From Desulfobacula sp. (GTDB taxonomy: Bacteria; Desulfobacterota; Desulfobacteria; Desulfobacterales; Desulfobacteraceae): DNA of 6,523 bases. Made by a program: the position numbers and the translations under genes. The stretch's first letter is position 1; the number at the start of each line of letters is the position of its first letter. The notes beneath the pieces are model-generated. The model was not told the origin of the DNA and searched no databases. It was given only the letters and a program-made list of their open reading frames with translations. The stretch lies in assembly GCA_023144585.1 (NCBI GenBank), contig JAGLFI010000067.1:1-6523 (forward strand). The letters are read 5' to 3'. Of this stretch, positions 1-6,523 are shown in pieces.

Positions 1-2981
1 AATGCTTTCTCAAGTTCTTCCATTGAAAGATCTATCAATGTTTCCTTGTTCAAAGTTGAAATTTTCAGGTGATCATGCAGATCTGTTACCATACCAATGC
101 AACTTACGGCCATCCCTTTGAACAATTTTTCAAAATTCGCTCTGTTTTCTGCCGGGATCGTAACAATGAATCTACCTGCCGATTCTGAAAATAATATAGT
201 TTCGTTTAAAAGCTCGCCACGGCTCTTATCCATTGGAAGATCGGACAAATCGACTTCAAGACCCAAGCCTCCTGCCATTGCCATATAAGACAGATGAATA
301 CCAAGGCCTCCCCTTGCAACCGCATGGCAGGAGGCCACAAGTTCCTTTTCAATGGCTGTCCCAAGTGTCTTATACACCACTTTAAATTTATCAAATTCAA
401 CATGGGGAACATTTAAGCCTGTCTTATCAAATGCCTCATAATATTCTGAAGCCCCAAGTTCATTGGCGGTTGACCCCAGCACATAAACAAGGTCGCCTGA
501 AATTTTTGGGTCCATGGACACACATTTAGAAACATCATCAATAATAGATGTGGCTGAGAACTGAATAGTTTCCATGGCAGAGACTTTAACCCGTTCACCA
601 AATTCACCCACAAGATGACCGTCTACATACATACTGTCCTTACCCGATAACAGAGGAATTTCGTATTTTTCGCAGGTCTCTTTCAAAGCCCGGCATGCAC
701 GGACAAGCTGGGCTGCTTTAAATGTTCCATCCGGATTTTTCTTTAAATCAAATTGTATGTTTGGCCAGCAAAAATTATCTAACCCGCCGATATGAGTCAA
801 ATTGCCACCCACAGCCATCACCCTTCTGACAGCTTCATCAATGGTGCATGTCATCATATGATAGGCATCTATCTTTGAGTACCATGGCAAAAGACTTTGT
901 GAAAAAGCAAAACCCTTTTGGGCTGTAATAACCGGTCGTGTCACAGAGGCATCAGACGGAATATTATGCTTAACACCTACCAGGGGTTTTATCACGGAAC
1001 CGCCCTGAACTTCGTGATCATACTGTCGAAAAATCCATTCTTTGGAAGATAGATTAGGCCGTTCAAGCAGCTTAAGCAATACTTTATTAAAATCAGATGG
1101 AGAACTGATAACCGGTTCTGTCAAGCCGCGCGTTTCAGGTGAAAGCCAGATTGCATCAAACTCCCAGGAGGGAAATCCTTTGTCTAAAAGATCCATATCC
1201 ACATAGGCACAGGTTTCATCCTTATATTTGATATGCAGCTTGCCTGTATCTGTATATTCTCCTATCACTGTGCTTTCAACCTCATGCTCTGCCGAGAGTT
1301 CCATAAATCGGTCTAAATTTTCAGGTTTAACAGCAATGGTCATGCGTTCCTGGGATTCTGAAATCCAGATCTCCCACATATCAAGCCCTTCATATTTTAA
1401 CGGCACTTTATCCAGCCAGACCACACACCCGTTAGAAATCATGGCTGATTCACCAATGGATGAAGACAATCCGCCGCCGCCATTATCCGTAATAAACGGA
1501 ATCAAGCCTTCATCACGACAAATTAAGAGAAAGTCATGCATTTTTTTCTGGGTATAAGGATCACCGATCTGAACATGTCCTGCAGGCGTATTTTCCGAAT
1601 AACTTTCCGAAGAGGCTGTCACACCATGAATTCCATCTTTTCCAACCCGCCCGCCGCTCATGACAATCAGTTCCCCGGGGGATGTTTTCTTTTCATGGCT
1701 GGGTTTGCCTGCAACCCTGGTTGGCATAATCCCCAATGCCGTCACAAACACAAGACTTTTGCCCATGTATCCCGGGTGAAACAATATCTGGCCAAAAGTA
1801 GTGGGAACACCGCTTTTATTCCCCCCATCCTTTACACCTTCTATTACACCGTCAAGAAGACGCCTGGGATGAAGCGGCGGTTTTAACGGGCCATTATAGT
1901 TTATATCTCCCACACAATATCCGAAACTGCCCATGAACAGTTTTGATCCAAGTCCCGTTCCCATGGGATCGCGGTAAACCCCTACAATACCGGTTATTGC
2001 ACCACCATAGGCTTCCATATTGGAGGGTGAGTTATGGGTTTCGCTCGTAACTACATAATTATTTTCATCATCAAACCTGCCAACCCCTGCATTGTCCCAC
2101 AATACTGAGATCACCCACTCTCTTTTATCTTTAAGCTTTAAGGTTGGTTCCTGGATATAGGTTTTAAACAGACTGTTTTCAATACACTCTTCATTATTAG
2201 CTGCATCCTTGTACCTGAAAATTCCCTGAAAGGTATTATGGTTGCAGTGATCACTTCTGGCCTGGGAAATATATTCCAGTTCCAGATCAGTCGGTTCACA
2301 AAGACCCACTTTTTTTCTGGATTCCATTACCTTTGGATCTAGAAAATACTCACGAATCACCGGGATATCCCTTGGATTCAATGCAAGGTTTCTTACATCT
2401 GAAATTTTTGCAAGTTGTTCATCCGATTCAATATTGATGACTTCAAAACAGGGAGTATGATCAAGAATAACCTTGGCAGGTTTAACATCCGCTCCGATAT
2501 CCTTATTCCATTCATCAATTGAAAAAACTTTAAATTGCTGAATAATGCTGTTGGATAAAAGCTCGGAAGCCAGTTTTTCCACATCTTTGCGAACAAGCGC
2601 ATCGCCTTTCAAACAATACCGCTTTGATGTATATATGCCCTCATCAGGTCCAAAAATTTTTCCTAAATGATCTGTAACAACTTCCATTGCCGTTGCACCG
2701 AGATTATCTTTGACCCCTGGTCTGTATCCAACCCAGATACACCAGTGAAAGCCAACATCCATGGGTTTTAAACTTGAAATCTGGGTCACAGGGTTGGTGA
2801 AAATCTCATTTTTTACCTTTTCAAGCTGTTGTTGATCAAGATCTGATTCAATGGTCACGATACTGATACATCGTGCTTCCTGAATCTTAATCCCAAAATA
2901 GGAATCCGCTTTTTTTATCAAAGAAATGCCTTCGGCATCTCTCAGCTCTTTTTTAAGAGCAATCTCAATACATGAAATCAT
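1..2981 (-). CDS. purL: Phosphoribosylformylglycinamidine (FGAM) synthase, synthetase subunit/domain; 3' end cut by window edge
   Basis: Catalyses the ATP-dependent conversion of FGAR to FGAM, the fourth step of de novo purine synthesis, in the cytoplasm; ammonia comes from a glutaminase (PurQ protein or domain). The reading frame is open for 993 codons plus two bases to the window edge. Residues 1-75 and about 76-155 look like two PurS-type units, the second with VGYRPGVKDNLGATA (84-98). The catalytic-histidine motif is ARSDHCNH (241-248, H245 by analogy with SEHC in other PurLs). ETHNSPS (314-320), GGRVGKDGIHG (443-453), QIGDP (471-475) and SESQERM (541-547) mark the first AIR-synthase-like half; LLSGKDSMY (777-785) and SCHAVARGGL (884-893) mark the second. 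The last visible residues, ending MEELEKA, resemble the natural C-terminus of glutaminase-free PurLs, so only a few codons may be missing, but a fused glutaminase cannot be excluded. Start at 2981 has a good ribosome site; it lies 15 bases after rseP, suggesting co-transcription. Confidence 0.95.
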   Translation of the reverse strand, partial: MISCIEIALKKELRDAEGISLIKKADSYFGIKIQEARCISIVTIESDLDQQQLEKVKNEIFTNPVTQISSLKPMDVGFHWCIWVGYRPGVKDNLGATAMEVVTDHLGKIFGPDEGIYTSKRYCLKGDALVRKDVEKLASELLSNSIIQQFKVFSIDEWNKDIGADVKPAKVILDHTPCFEVINIESDEQLAKISDVRNLALNPRDIPVIREYFLDPKVMESRKKVGLCEPTDLELEYISQARSDHCNHNTFQGIFRYKDAANNEECIENSLFKTYIQEPTLKLKDKREWVISVLWDNAGVGRFDDENNYVVTSETHNSPSNMEAYGGAITGIVGVYRDPMGTGLGSKLFMGSFGYCVGDINYNGPLKPPLHPRRLLDGVIEGVKDGGNKSGVPTTFGQILFHPGYMGKSLVFVTALGIMPTRVAGKPSHEKKTSPGELIVMSGGRVGKDGIHGVTASSESYSENTPAGHVQIGDPYTQKKMHDFLLICRDEGLIPFITDNGGGGLSSSIGESAMISNGCVVWLDKVPLKYEGLDMWEIWISESQERMTIAVKPENLDRFMELSAEHEVESTVIGEYTDTGKLHIKYKDETCAYVDMDLLDKGFPSWEFDAIWLSPETRGLTEPVISSPSDFNKVLLKLLERPNLSSKEWIFRQYDHEVQGGSVIKPLVGVKHNIPSDASVTRPVITAQKGFAFSQSLLPWYSKIDAYHMMTCTIDEAVRRVMAVGGNLTHIGGLDNFCWPNIQFDLKKNPDGTFKAAQLVRACRALKETCEKYEIPLLSGKDSMYVDGHLVGEFGERVKVSAMETIQFSATSIIDDVSKCVSMDPKISGDLVYVLGSTANELGASEYYEAFDKTGLNVPHVEFDKFKVVYKTLGTAIEKELVASCHAVARGGLGIHLSYMAMAGGLGLEVDLSDLPMDKSRGELLNETILFSESAGRFIVTIPAENRANFEKLFKGMAVSCIGMVTDLHDHLKISTLNKETLIDLSMEELEKA

Positions 2982-3000
2982 ATTATCTGCTCCATATCAT
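2978..3000 (-). other. rseP-purL junction with two nested mini-ORFs
   Basis: The rseP stop TGA (2999-2997) overlaps an ATG at 3000 that opens five codons ending in TAA (2985-2983), one base before the purL ATG. A second ATG at 2995 opens five codons ending in a TGA (2980-2978) that overlaps the purL ATG. Both are out of frame with purL, one in each of the other two frames. They may be chance, or may help a ribosome finishing rseP to restart on purL. Only the sequence pattern is shown; function is unproven. Confidence 0.35.
2990..2993 (-). promoter_or_regulatory. Ribosome binding site of purL
   Basis: GGAG on the minus strand, followed by an 8-base spacer to the ATG at 2981. It supports this start over the two nearby out-of-frame ATGs at 3000 and 2995, each of which hits a stop within six codons. 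Confidence 0.75.
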
Positions 3001-4070
3001 CCACCATTGATAAACATTCTTACAATGTCATTGTAAAAAACAAAAACCATTAAAGCTACAAGCATTGCTGCACCAAATTGAACCAATTTCTCACGCAGTT
3101 TGTCACCCACGGCTTTTCCCCTGACAGCTTCAATGCCAAAAAATAACAGATGGCCGCCATCTAACACCGGAATTGGGAAAAGGTTGATGATCCCAAGGTT
3201 TACAGAAAGCAGCGCAATAAACCAGGCGAAACTCATCATTCCTGCTTTTGCCTGTTCACCGGCCATTTGGGCAATCATCAAAGGGCCGCCCAGGTTGTCT
3301 GCCGAGACACTTCCGGTGATCATTTTCCAAACAGAGAGTATGGTTAATTTTACAAGCCCGTAAGTATCCTTTACTGAACGCCACAGGGCAGCAAAAGGGT
3401 TAAGGCTTTTGTGAAAAGACTCCCCGGTGCCAACGATACCAATGACATATTTTTCAATTTCCTCGCCAAACAGATTTTTGGCAGGTCTCAGGACAGGGGA
3501 GAGAACGATTCCTTTTAGTCCTGTGCCCCTCTCTACAATAATTTCCAATTGTTCACCCTTACCTGTACTGATAATCCGGGCAATATCTTCAAATGATTCA
3601 ATTTTGCTCTGGTTAATTTCTTTGATCACATCCCCCGGCTTTATTCCGGCTGCTAAGGCAGGTGTATCATCCATAACTTTACCCACAACCGGTTTAGCCA
3701 GGTAAATTCCTGAAAACTGATAAAGGACATAAAAAATAAGAATGGCCAGTAAAAAATTAAAGACAGGACCTGCTGCAACAACAATACTTTTTTGCAACAA
3801 TGATTTATGGGTAAAAGAAGCCTGGACATCTTTGGGATCAATGGTCGTTCCCGGTTCTTCTCCCACCATTTTAACATACCCGCCAAGGGGTATGGCAGAC
3901 AGGCAATACTGAGTGCGGCCTACTCTTTTTTTTAAAATTTTCGGGCCAAAGCCCAGGGAAAACACTTCAACACCCACGCCGCATAATCTTGCCGCAATAA
4001 AATGTCCAAATTCATGAATGAAAACAAGAATACCAATAACAATTATGAATGCAATAGCAGAATGCCCCAT
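2997..4070 (-). CDS. rseP: RseP-type site-2 intramembrane zinc metalloprotease, single PDZ domain
   Basis: An inner-membrane protease of family M50 that cuts transmembrane segments; in E. coli RseP cleaves the anti-sigma factor RseA and remnant signal peptides. The zinc site is visible: HEFGH (19-23) in the first membrane segment and NLFPIPVLDGGH (296-307) in a later one, with D304 as probable third ligand. Hydrophobic segments lie near 5-25, 94-118, 276-297 and 331-349. GPVFNFLLA (101-109) is also typical. A PDZ domain spans about 126-195, including AAGIKPGDVI (140-149). At 357 residues it is shorter than E. coli RseP (about 450, two PDZ domains) and appears to have only one, a layout common outside the gamma-proteobacteria. 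It lies 23 bases after dxr and 15 before purL. No sigma factor or anti-sigma factor is in the window, so its substrate is unknown. No key residue is missing. Confidence 0.95.
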   Translation of the reverse strand: MGHSAIAFIIVIGILVFIHEFGHFIAARLCGVGVEVFSLGFGPKILKKRVGRTQYCLSAIPLGGYVKMVGEEPGTTIDPKDVQASFTHKSLLQKSIVVAAGPVFNFLLAILIFYVLYQFSGIYLAKPVVGKVMDDTPALAAGIKPGDVIKEINQSKIESFEDIARIISTGKGEQLEIIVERGTGLKGIVLSPVLRPAKNLFGEEIEKYVIGIVGTGESFHKSLNPFAALWRSVKDTYGLVKLTILSVWKMITGSVSADNLGGPLMIAQMAGEQAKAGMMSFAWFIALLSVNLGIINLFPIPVLDGGHLLFFGIEAVRGKAVGDKLREKLVQFGAAMLVALMVFVFYNDIVRMFINGG

Positions 4071-4073
4071 AAG

Positions 4074-4078
4074 ACCTC
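4074..4078 (-). promoter_or_regulatory. Ribosome binding site of rseP
   Basis: GAGGT on the minus strand lies only three bases before the ATG at 4070, so the spacing is short. It is the only purine-rich Shine-Dalgarno-like stretch in the 23-base dxr-rseP gap, and the encoded protein begins directly with the expected first membrane segment and HEFGH motif. Confidence 0.55.
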
Positions 4079-4093
4079 ACTTTTATATCTTTT

Positions 4094-5242
4094 TTATATT
4101 TGGGATTGAACTATATCACGTGCCCAATCATCCGCTTCAATAATACCTGAAAGATCGGGATTGTCAATCCGTGAATGAAGTTCCATTGTTCTGGAAATTA
4201 GTCTGAAAATGTCTGAAAACCCGATGCGTTTTTCAAGAAATGCCTTAACTGCCTCCTCATTGGCGGCATTCATGACAGCCGGAAGTGTCCCTTTTTGCTT
4301 ACAAGCCTCAAATGCAAATAAAAGAGAGGGAAACTTTTGAGTATCCGGTTTTTCAAATGTCAGGGAATGCAGGGCTGTAAAATCGGGAAAATCCATTTGC
4401 AGATCAATTCTATCAGGTTCTGACAGGGCATAGGCGATAGCCCCTTTCATATCAGGCTGTCCCATTTGTGCCATAATACTGCCGTCTTTATACCCTACCA
4501 TGGAATGTACAATACTCTGGGGATGGATGAGCACCTCAATTTCTTCATGGGTGACATCAAACAAATGAACCGCTTCGATGATCTCAAGACCTTTATTCAT
4601 CAAAGTGGCTGAATCTATCGTGATTTTATGCCCCATATTCCATGTAGGATGGTTAAGGGCATCTTTTAAGGTAATATCCTTGAAACCATTAAAAGGCATT
4701 TCTCTAAAAGGACCGCCTGAAGCCGTTAAAAATATTGTTTTTAAATCTTTTTTTTGATTTCCCTTAAGACATTGAAAAATAGCACTGTGCTCACTGTCAA
4801 CCGGCAGGATTGAAACGCCATTTTCCACTGCTTTGGCCATGATTATTTCACCGGCCATGACCAGGGTCTCCTTATTGGCAAGGGCAATCTGTTTCTTTGC
4901 CTCAATGGCGCAAAGGGCTGGTTTTAGCCCGGCTGCACCCACCATGGCCAAAAGAACAATATCTGAATCTTTATAAGAAGCTGCTTCATTAAAGCCTGCC
5001 TCACCAAACAAAATTTCAGGCCTGTGTGTTCCTTCTAAAATTCGGGAGAGTTCCAGGGCTTTTTCTTCATCAAACACTGCAACCAGTTCGGGTTTAAATT
5101 CAACAATCTGTTTAGAAAAACATTCTATATTGTTTGCGGCTGTCAATGCCTTTACCTGGAAAAGACCAGGATGCATCCTGACGATATCCAAAGCACTGGT
5201 ACCGATGGAGCCTGTTGAACCCAAAATTGATAATCGTTTCAT
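4094..5242 (-). CDS. dxr: 1-deoxy-D-xylulose-5-phosphate reductoisomerase
   Basis: Converts DXP to 2-C-methyl-D-erythritol 4-phosphate with NADPH and a divalent metal, the committed step of the MEP isoprenoid pathway and the target of fosmidomycin. The N-terminal NADPH-binding loop is LGSTGSIGTSALDIV (7-21). LANKETLVMAGE (121-132) follows, then PVDSEHSAIFQ (147-157) with metal ligands D149 and E151. The catalytic flap HPTWNMGHKITIDSATLMNK (198-217) contains W201, and N216, K217 and E220 complete the site; all sit 11 positions before their E. coli equivalents W212, N227, K228 and E231 (from memory). The C-terminal helical domain holds PAVMNAANEEAV (321-332). At 382 residues it is of normal length and appears complete. 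Its ATG shares four bases (ATGA) with the cdsA stop, which points to translational coupling. It supplies the pathway that feeds UppS in the same operon. Confidence 0.98.
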   Translation of the reverse strand: MKRLSILGSTGSIGTSALDIVRMHPGLFQVKALTAANNIECFSKQIVEFKPELVAVFDEEKALELSRILEGTHRPEILFGEAGFNEAASYKDSDIVLLAMVGAAGLKPALCAIEAKKQIALANKETLVMAGEIIMAKAVENGVSILPVDSEHSAIFQCLKGNQKKDLKTIFLTASGGPFREMPFNGFKDITLKDALNHPTWNMGHKITIDSATLMNKGLEIIEAVHLFDVTHEEIEVLIHPQSIVHSMVGYKDGSIMAQMGQPDMKGAIAYALSEPDRIDLQMDFPDFTALHSLTFEKPDTQKFPSLLFAFEACKQKGTLPAVMNAANEEAVKAFLEKRIGFSDIFRLISRTMELHSRIDNPDLSGIIEADDWARDIVQSQI

Positions 5243-6054
5243 AGAACAAACACCCGATACACATACAAAACCGGAATAGCTAAAAGTAAGCCGTCTATTC
5301 GATCGAGCATCCCGCCGTGCCCCGGGAGAATCCGACCTGAATCTTTAATGTTTGAAGACCTTTTTAAGGCAGATTCAAACAAATCTCCAATTTGCCCGGC
5401 AACAGCAAGCATGAAAGATGCCGGTATGATAAGAAAAGACAATGACAGATCATTAAAAAAAATCTGACAAAAAATGAATCCAACTACCATGGCAGTCGTT
5501 ACACCACCCAATGATCCTTCTATGGTTTTATTGGGACTTATGTTAGGAAAAAACGCCCTTTTCCCAAAAAATGTTCCTGTATAAAATGCACCGGTGTCAT
5601 TCGCGAAAATACCAATCAGCAACCAGATAATCCAAAACGTTCCTTCATCAAGCTCTCTAATAAAAATCAACAGGGATAAAGGAACAGGGATATAAACAAC
5701 GCCTAAAACCTGTTTTGAGATAATATCAAATACAGCATGATTTCCCGCAAACCGGGACAGCACAAAAATGGATAGGGCCAAAAGGTTCATAGCAATAATT
5801 AAAAACAAAACCTCCCATGATCCCAGGCAGGCACTGATAATAAGTGTCATTGAAACTATATAGGAGATGATCTTGATTGTATTGGAAATGGGTATTTCAT
5901 CATTTTTAAAAATAATTCTCAAATATTCGCGCATGGCAAATATGGCAACGACTGAAACCAGCACAGCGAACAATAATGGGCTGCCCTTAATAAGAATCCA
6001 TAAAATTATGGGCGCAAGTATGAATGCGGTTATCCATCGTTGAATGTGCTGCAT
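5239..6054 (-). CDS. cdsA: Phosphatidate cytidylyltransferase (CDP-diglyceride synthase)
   Basis: Makes CDP-diacylglycerol from phosphatidic acid and CTP in the inner membrane, the branch-point precursor for phosphatidylethanolamine, phosphatidylglycerol and cardiolipin. The protein is 271 residues and strongly hydrophobic, with roughly seven to nine membrane segments. The family signature runs from about 228 to 254 and includes SALKRSSNIKD (228-238), LPGHGG (243-248) and DRID (251-254). Upstream conserved blocks are NDTGAFYTGTFFGK (152-165) and SPNKTIEGSLGG (173-184). The ATG at 6054 is the earliest possible start because an in-frame TAA lies nine bases upstream (6061-6063). It begins inside the last 25 bases of uppS in another frame, and no strong Shine-Dalgarno sequence is seen, so translation is probably coupled to uppS. 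Its stop overlaps the dxr start. Confidence 0.97.
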   Translation of the reverse strand: MQHIQRWITAFILAPIILWILIKGSPLLFAVLVSVVAIFAMREYLRIIFKNDEIPISNTIKIISYIVSMTLIISACLGSWEVLFLIIAMNLLALSIFVLSRFAGNHAVFDIISKQVLGVVYIPVPLSLLIFIRELDEGTFWIIWLLIGIFANDTGAFYTGTFFGKRAFFPNISPNKTIEGSLGGVTTAMVVGFIFCQIFFNDLSLSFLIIPASFMLAVAGQIGDLFESALKRSSNIKDSGRILPGHGGMLDRIDGLLLAIPVLYVYRVFVL

Positions 6055-6523
6055 GCCACTTTACCGAATCGTCGGTCCCTTTTTTGAAAATTTTTTAAAA
6101 TTTTAATAAACTCACTTTCTGTAAAATCCGGCCACAGGGTATCACTAATATAAATTTCAGAATATGCTGCCTGCCATAAAAGGAAATTGCTCAATCTATA
6201 CTCCCCGCCGGTACGGATAATCAAGTCAGGATCCGGCATTGCTCTTGTGTAAAGATGATCACAAATAAGATCCTGGGTAATATCCCTGGGATCCAGGTCT
6301 TTTGATTCTATCTTTTCAGCAATCTGTTTAACAGCAGTTGTGATCTCTTCTCTTGAACCATAACTCAATGCCAGATTCAACAACATTTTCTTGTTATCTT
6401 TTGTCAACTCCATTGTGGTATCAAGTTCTTTTTGAACATCCAGGGGAAGTTTATGCTTCTGACCAATGATATTAAGACGAATATTATTTTCTGAAAGGTC
6501 TTCTCTTTGGGACACAATGAACT
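6030..6523 (-). CDS. uppS: Undecaprenyl diphosphate synthase (cis-prenyltransferase), 5' part outside window
   Basis: Adds eight isopentenyl units to farnesyl diphosphate in the cis configuration, giving the C55 carrier lipid for peptidoglycan, O-antigen and other surface glycans. About 164 C-terminal residues are visible. The cis-prenyltransferase signature DLIIRTGGEYRLSNFLLWQ is present, followed by SEIYISDTLWPDF. Counting from the GTG codon at 6515, R101, R107, S109 and E120 match E. coli R194, R200, S202 and E213 (remembered numbering) with a constant offset of 93, so about 90 residues, including the catalytic N-terminal Asp and the P-loop-like region, lie beyond the window. The GTG at 6515 is not the true start: the frame stays open upstream to the edge and the protein aligns internally there. 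The C-terminus ends in STFNDG, with the stop inside cdsA. Confidence 0.96.
   Translation of the reverse strand, partial: FIVSQREDLSENNIRLNIIGQKHKLPLDVQKELDTTMELTKDNKKMLLNLALSYGSREEITTAVKQIAEKIESKDLDPRDITQDLICDHLYTRAMPDPDLIIRTGGEYRLSNFLLWQAAYSEIYISDTLWPDFTESEFIKILKNFQKRDRRFGKVACSTFNDG

Noticed and set aside
206..613. Two minus-strand frames of about 66-68 codons
   Set aside because: They are in a different frame within purL and carry no family motifs, while the purL frame through the same bases matches the AIR-synthase C-terminal half.
1228..1886. Two overlapping plus-strand open frames of 109 and 116 codons
   Set aside because: They lie antisense to the continuous purL frame, whose motifs (ETHN, GRVGKDGIHG, SESQERM) are coded across the same bases. 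The plus-strand translations show no recognisable domain and no ribosome site of note.
3100..3705. Plus-strand open frames of 87 and 92 codons
   Set aside because: Both are antisense shadows of rseP, in a region that codes for its PDZ domain and C-terminal zinc motif.
3653..3886. Minus-strand frame of 77 codons inside rseP
   Set aside because: Out-of-frame shadow of rseP; the rseP frame there codes for the second membrane segment and PDZ start.
4071..4093. AT-rich dxr-rseP gap as a possible promoter
   Set aside because: At 23 bases it is too short for a whole promoter, and no convincing -35/-10 pair is seen reaching back into dxr.
4748..4755. Run of eight A on the coding strand in dxr, flanked by AAATC and GATTT; a similar A8 run lies in rseP near 3926-3933
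   Set aside because: Considered as slippage or programmed frameshift sites. Both genes read straight through with conserved motifs on each side, and no alternative product is evident. Such runs are expected in AT-rich, lysine-coding stretches.
6084..6108. AT-only palindromic stretch near the end of uppS
   Set aside because: It could be read as a weak hairpin, but it codes for conserved-position residues (KILKNFQ) of uppS and is low-complexity; a terminator inside the gene is not supported.
6030..6515. GTG at 6515 as the start of a short uppS gene
   Set aside because: The frame continues open to the window edge, and the protein lines up with the middle of UppS there, so the start lies outside the window.

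Overview
The window is one uninterrupted block of five genes, all on the minus strand and packed end to end. In transcription order they are uppS (5' part lost at the right edge), cdsA, dxr, rseP and purL (3' end lost at the left edge). The largest gap between genes is 23 bases and two junctions overlap. There is no gene-free stretch long enough to hold an RNA gene, and I see no promoter, terminator, mobile element, CRISPR array or repeat family. The long purL gene was translated by hand: it is open without a stop for 993 codons plus two bases, from position 2981 to the window edge.

Region by region, from right to left: 6523-6030 is the C-terminal two thirds of undecaprenyl diphosphate synthase; 6054-5239 is phosphatidate cytidylyltransferase; 5242-4094 is 1-deoxy-D-xylulose-5-phosphate reductoisomerase; 4070-2997 is a short, single-PDZ site-2 (RseP-type) membrane metalloprotease; 2981-1 is the synthetase part of phosphoribosylformylglycinamidine synthase with two PurS-like units at its N-terminus. 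The first four form the well-known bacterial envelope-biogenesis cluster. Dxr commits carbon to the MEP isoprenoid pathway, UppS uses the isoprenoid products to build the C55 lipid carrier for cell-wall and surface glycans, CdsA makes CDP-diacylglycerol for phospholipids, and RseP cuts membrane-bound substrates, classically in envelope stress signalling. PurL belongs to purine synthesis and is the odd member.

Organism: a Gram-negative bacterium using the MEP pathway. The moderately AT-rich composition, the short RseP and the roughly 1000-residue PurL type together suggest a Desulfobacterota (delta-proteobacterial, perhaps Desulfobacteraceae-like) genome. This is inference from family resemblance remembered, not from a search.

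I found no evidence of an undescribed system. What merits a second look is modest: purL joined to an envelope operon, the domain layout and variant motifs of PurL, and the compact gene junctions.
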